NCBI GenBank assembly: GCA_900763675.1
Contig: CAAFLE010000020.1
Coordinates: 1-14,863, forward strand
Origin: an uncultured Oscillospiraceae bacterium
GTDB lineage: Bacteria; Bacillota; Clostridia; Oscillospirales; Oscillospiraceae
DNA length: 14,863 nucleotides
Direction: 5' to 3'
Position 1 is the first letter of the stretch. Each line of letters opens with the position of its first letter. The position numbers and the translations under genes are program-made. The notes beneath the pieces were generated by a model. It was not told where the DNA came from. It worked only from the letters and a program-made list of their open reading frames with translations, and searched no databases. This document shows positions 13,110 to 14,863 of the stretch, one piece after another.

Positions 13110-14863
13110 ATGGAGGTACGCATCGCCCTTGCGGGCAACCCGAACAGCGGCAAAACGACGCTGTTCAACGCGCTGACCGGCTCCAACCAGTTCGTCGGTA
13201 ACTGGCCTGGTGTTACGGTCGAGAAAAAAGAAGGCAAGCTGAAGGGACATGACGGCGTTATCGTCACCGACCTTCCGGGCATTTACTCCCTCTCCCCCTA
13301 CACGCTGGAGGAGGTCGTTGCAAGAAATTATCTGATCGGCACGCGCCCCGACGCCATTTTGAACATCATCGACGGCACGAACCTGGAGCGCAACCTGTAT
13401 CTTACCACGCAGCTCACCGAGCTGGGCATCCCCGTGGTGCTGGCGGTGAACATGATGGACGTCGTCCGCAAGAACGGCGACAAGATCGACACGACGGAGC
13501 TGTCCCGTCAGCTGGGCTGCCCGGTCGTGGAGATTTCCGCGCTGAAGGGCGACGGCGTCAAGGAAGCCGCCGAGACCGCCATCAAGGCGGCGCAGAGCGG
13601 CAAGACCATCCCGATGCACAAGTTCTCCGGTCCGGTCGAACACGCCATCGCCCACATCGAAGAGGCAGCGGTACATAATATGCCGGAGGAGCAGCAGCGC
13701 TGGTACGCCGTCAAGGTGTTCGAGCGCGACGACAAGGTCATGGAGACGCTGAACATCTCCGAGGACGTCAAGGCGCACATCGAGCAGGACATCGAAGCTG
13801 CCGAGAAGGAGCTGGACGACGACGCCGAGAGCATCATCACCAACGAGCGCTACGTCTTCATCGCCGAGGTCATCCAGGCGTGCTATAAGAAGAAAAACGC
13901 CGGAGCGCTTACCACCTCCGACAAGATCGACAAGATCGTCACGAACCGCTGGCTGGGTCTGCCGATCTTCGCGGTCGTAATGTTCCTTGTGTACTGGATC
14001 GCCATGGTCGCCGTGGGCGCTCCCGCGACCGACTGGGCGAACGACGGACTGTTCGGCGACGGCTGGCACCTGTTCGGCATCGGCTCCGCGGCGTACAACA
14101 AAGTCGCAGAGCAGTACGGCGACGCCTCCGCCATCGTGGACGGCTACGACGCTTACGTTGAAGAAAACGGCGCCGCCCCCGAAGGCAAATTTACTTACGA
14201 AGTTGAAGACGAAGAGACCCTTGAAGTTACCGAAGAGACCGCGACGCTCAAGGATTACGAAAAGGCGCTCGCCACGCTCGACGAGATCGGCGACGAGCCG
14301 GATCCGGCGGATTACGGCGTCTGGGTGCCGGGCATCCCCGCGCTGATCGGCAATGCGCTCGAAGCGGCGAACGCCGCCCCGTGGCTCTCCGGTCTGATCC
14401 TTGACGGTATCGTTGCCGGTGTCGGCGCGGTTCTCGGCTTTGTGCCGCAGATGCTCGTGCTGTTCCTGCTCCTCGCGTTCCTCGAAGCCTGCGGCTACAT
14501 GGCGCGTATCGCGTTTGTTCTCGACCGTGTGTTCCGCAAGTTCGGACTTTCCGGCAAGAGCTTCATCCCGATGCTCATCGGCGTCGGCTGCGGCGTGCCG
14601 GGCGTTATGGCGTCGCGTACCATTGAAAACGAGCGCGACCGCCGTATGACCATCATGACCACCACGTTCATCCCCTGCGGCGCGAAGGTACCGTTCATCT
14701 CCATGATCGCCGGCGCGATCTTCGGCGGCAGCGCGTGGGTCGCTACCTCCGCTTACTTCATCGGCATGGCAGCCATCGTCATCTCCGGCATCATGCTCAA
14801 GAAGACCAAGATGTTCGCCGGCGACCCCGCTCCGTTCGTCATGGAGCTGCCCGCGTACCACTG
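13110..14863 (+). CDS. feoB: Ferrous iron transporter FeoB (C-terminus beyond the window)
   Basis: 584 residues are visible. FeoB brings ferrous iron across the membrane and has an N-terminal G domain: G1 GNPNSGKT (9-16), G2 Thr36 in NWPGVTVE, G3 DLPG (54-57), G4 NMMD (114-117), G5 SAL (143-145), then a helical region to about 280. The membrane part starts with RWLGLPIFAVVMFLVYW (280-296) and continues with DGIVAGVGAVLGFVPQM (432-448), CGYMARIAFVLDR (461-473) and two Gate motifs, GCGVPG (493-498) and PCGAKVP (522-528). Residues about 331-402, between the first two membrane segments, are an acidic insertion longer than I expect for the family, with a shift to GAA and GTT codons. AAAGGA lies about 12 bases before the ATG. 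It is the last visible operon gene, and the frame is open at the window end. Confidence 0.96.
   Translation, partial: MEVRIALAGNPNSGKTTLFNALTGSNQFVGNWPGVTVEKKEGKLKGHDGVIVTDLPGIYSLSPYTLEEVVARNYLIGTRPDAILNIIDGTNLERNLYLTTQLTELGIPVVLAVNMMDVVRKNGDKIDTTELSRQLGCPVVEISALKGDGVKEAAETAIKAAQSGKTIPMHKFSGPVEHAIAHIEEAAVHNMPEEQQRWYAVKVFERDDKVMETLNISEDVKAHIEQDIEAAEKELDDDAESIITNERYVFIAEVIQACYKKKNAGALTTSDKIDKIVTNRWLGLPIFAVVMFLVYWIAMVAVGAPATDWANDGLFGDGWHLFGIGSAAYNKVAEQYGDASAIVDGYDAYVEENGAAPEGKFTYEVEDEETLEVTEETATLKDYEKALATLDEIGDEPDPADYGVWVPGIPALIGNALEAANAAPWLSGLILDGIVAGVGAVLGFVPQMLVLFLLLAFLEACGYMARIAFVLDRVFRKFGLSGKSFIPMLIGVGCGVPGVMASRTIENERDRRMTIMTTTFIPCGAKVPFISMIAGAIFGGSAWVATSAYFIGMAAIVISGIMLKKTKMFAGDPAPFVMELPAYH

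Noticed and set aside
13104..14861. Long open frame antisense to feoB
   Set aside because: It mirrors the GC-biased codons of feoB, has no recognisable domain or ribosome site, and the plus frame has all FeoB motifs.

Overview
The window looks like chromosomal DNA from a high-GC, gut-type Clostridia (Oscillospiraceae/Ruminococcaceae-like). I infer this from GC-rich codon use with Shine-Dalgarno starts and sigma-A-type promoters, a tandem FeoA-FeoA-FeoB iron system, PstCAB, and a hairpin-rich intergenic repeat of a kind common in that group. No plasmid, phage, transposase, CRISPR, tRNA or rRNA signal was seen.

Layout. (1) 1-1883: an AT-rich leader with a strong promoter, a hairpin repeat in the 5' UTR, and a secreted or membrane-anchored leucine-rich-repeat-like protein. 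(2) 1884-4470: a short regulatory knot (Pho-box-like repeats, a -10 box and a terminator overlapping one another), then pstC-pstA-pstB with ATGA overlaps, closed by an 18-bp bidirectional terminator. (3) 4485-5129, minus strand: a short, divergent pseudouridine-5'-phosphate-glycosidase-like protein. (4) 5290-5982: a membrane-anchored protein with a PDZ domain and no protease domain. (5) 5983-6235: a composite of inverted dispersed repeats plus a terminator. (6) 6236-11900: an apparent operon of mfd, a parvulin-type peptidyl-prolyl isomerase with a C-terminal membrane anchor and a repetitive acidic tail, and an unrecognised 192-residue protein. (7) 11938 to the window end: a short DtxR-family regulator (minus strand) divergent from feoA-feoA-feoB, with a cluster of GTTAGC-type palindromes over both promoters and one more before feoB. 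feoB runs off the window.

How it works together. pstCAB would form the membrane and ATPase parts of a phosphate importer, with the binding protein PstS and PhoU encoded elsewhere. The DtxR-like regulator keeps the iron-type primary-site residues (Met9, Cys100, Glu103, His104), so it probably represses itself and the ferrous-iron transporter when iron is plentiful. Mfd handles transcription-coupled repair. The isomerase is an extracytoplasmic folding factor.

The points most worth a second look are the pstC promoter nested in a terminator, the DtxR operator array, the reuse of one dispersed hairpin repeat as terminators, the acidic insertion with altered codon use in FeoB, and the glycosidase homologue that seems to lack key catalytic residues. 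I found no clearly new multi-gene system.
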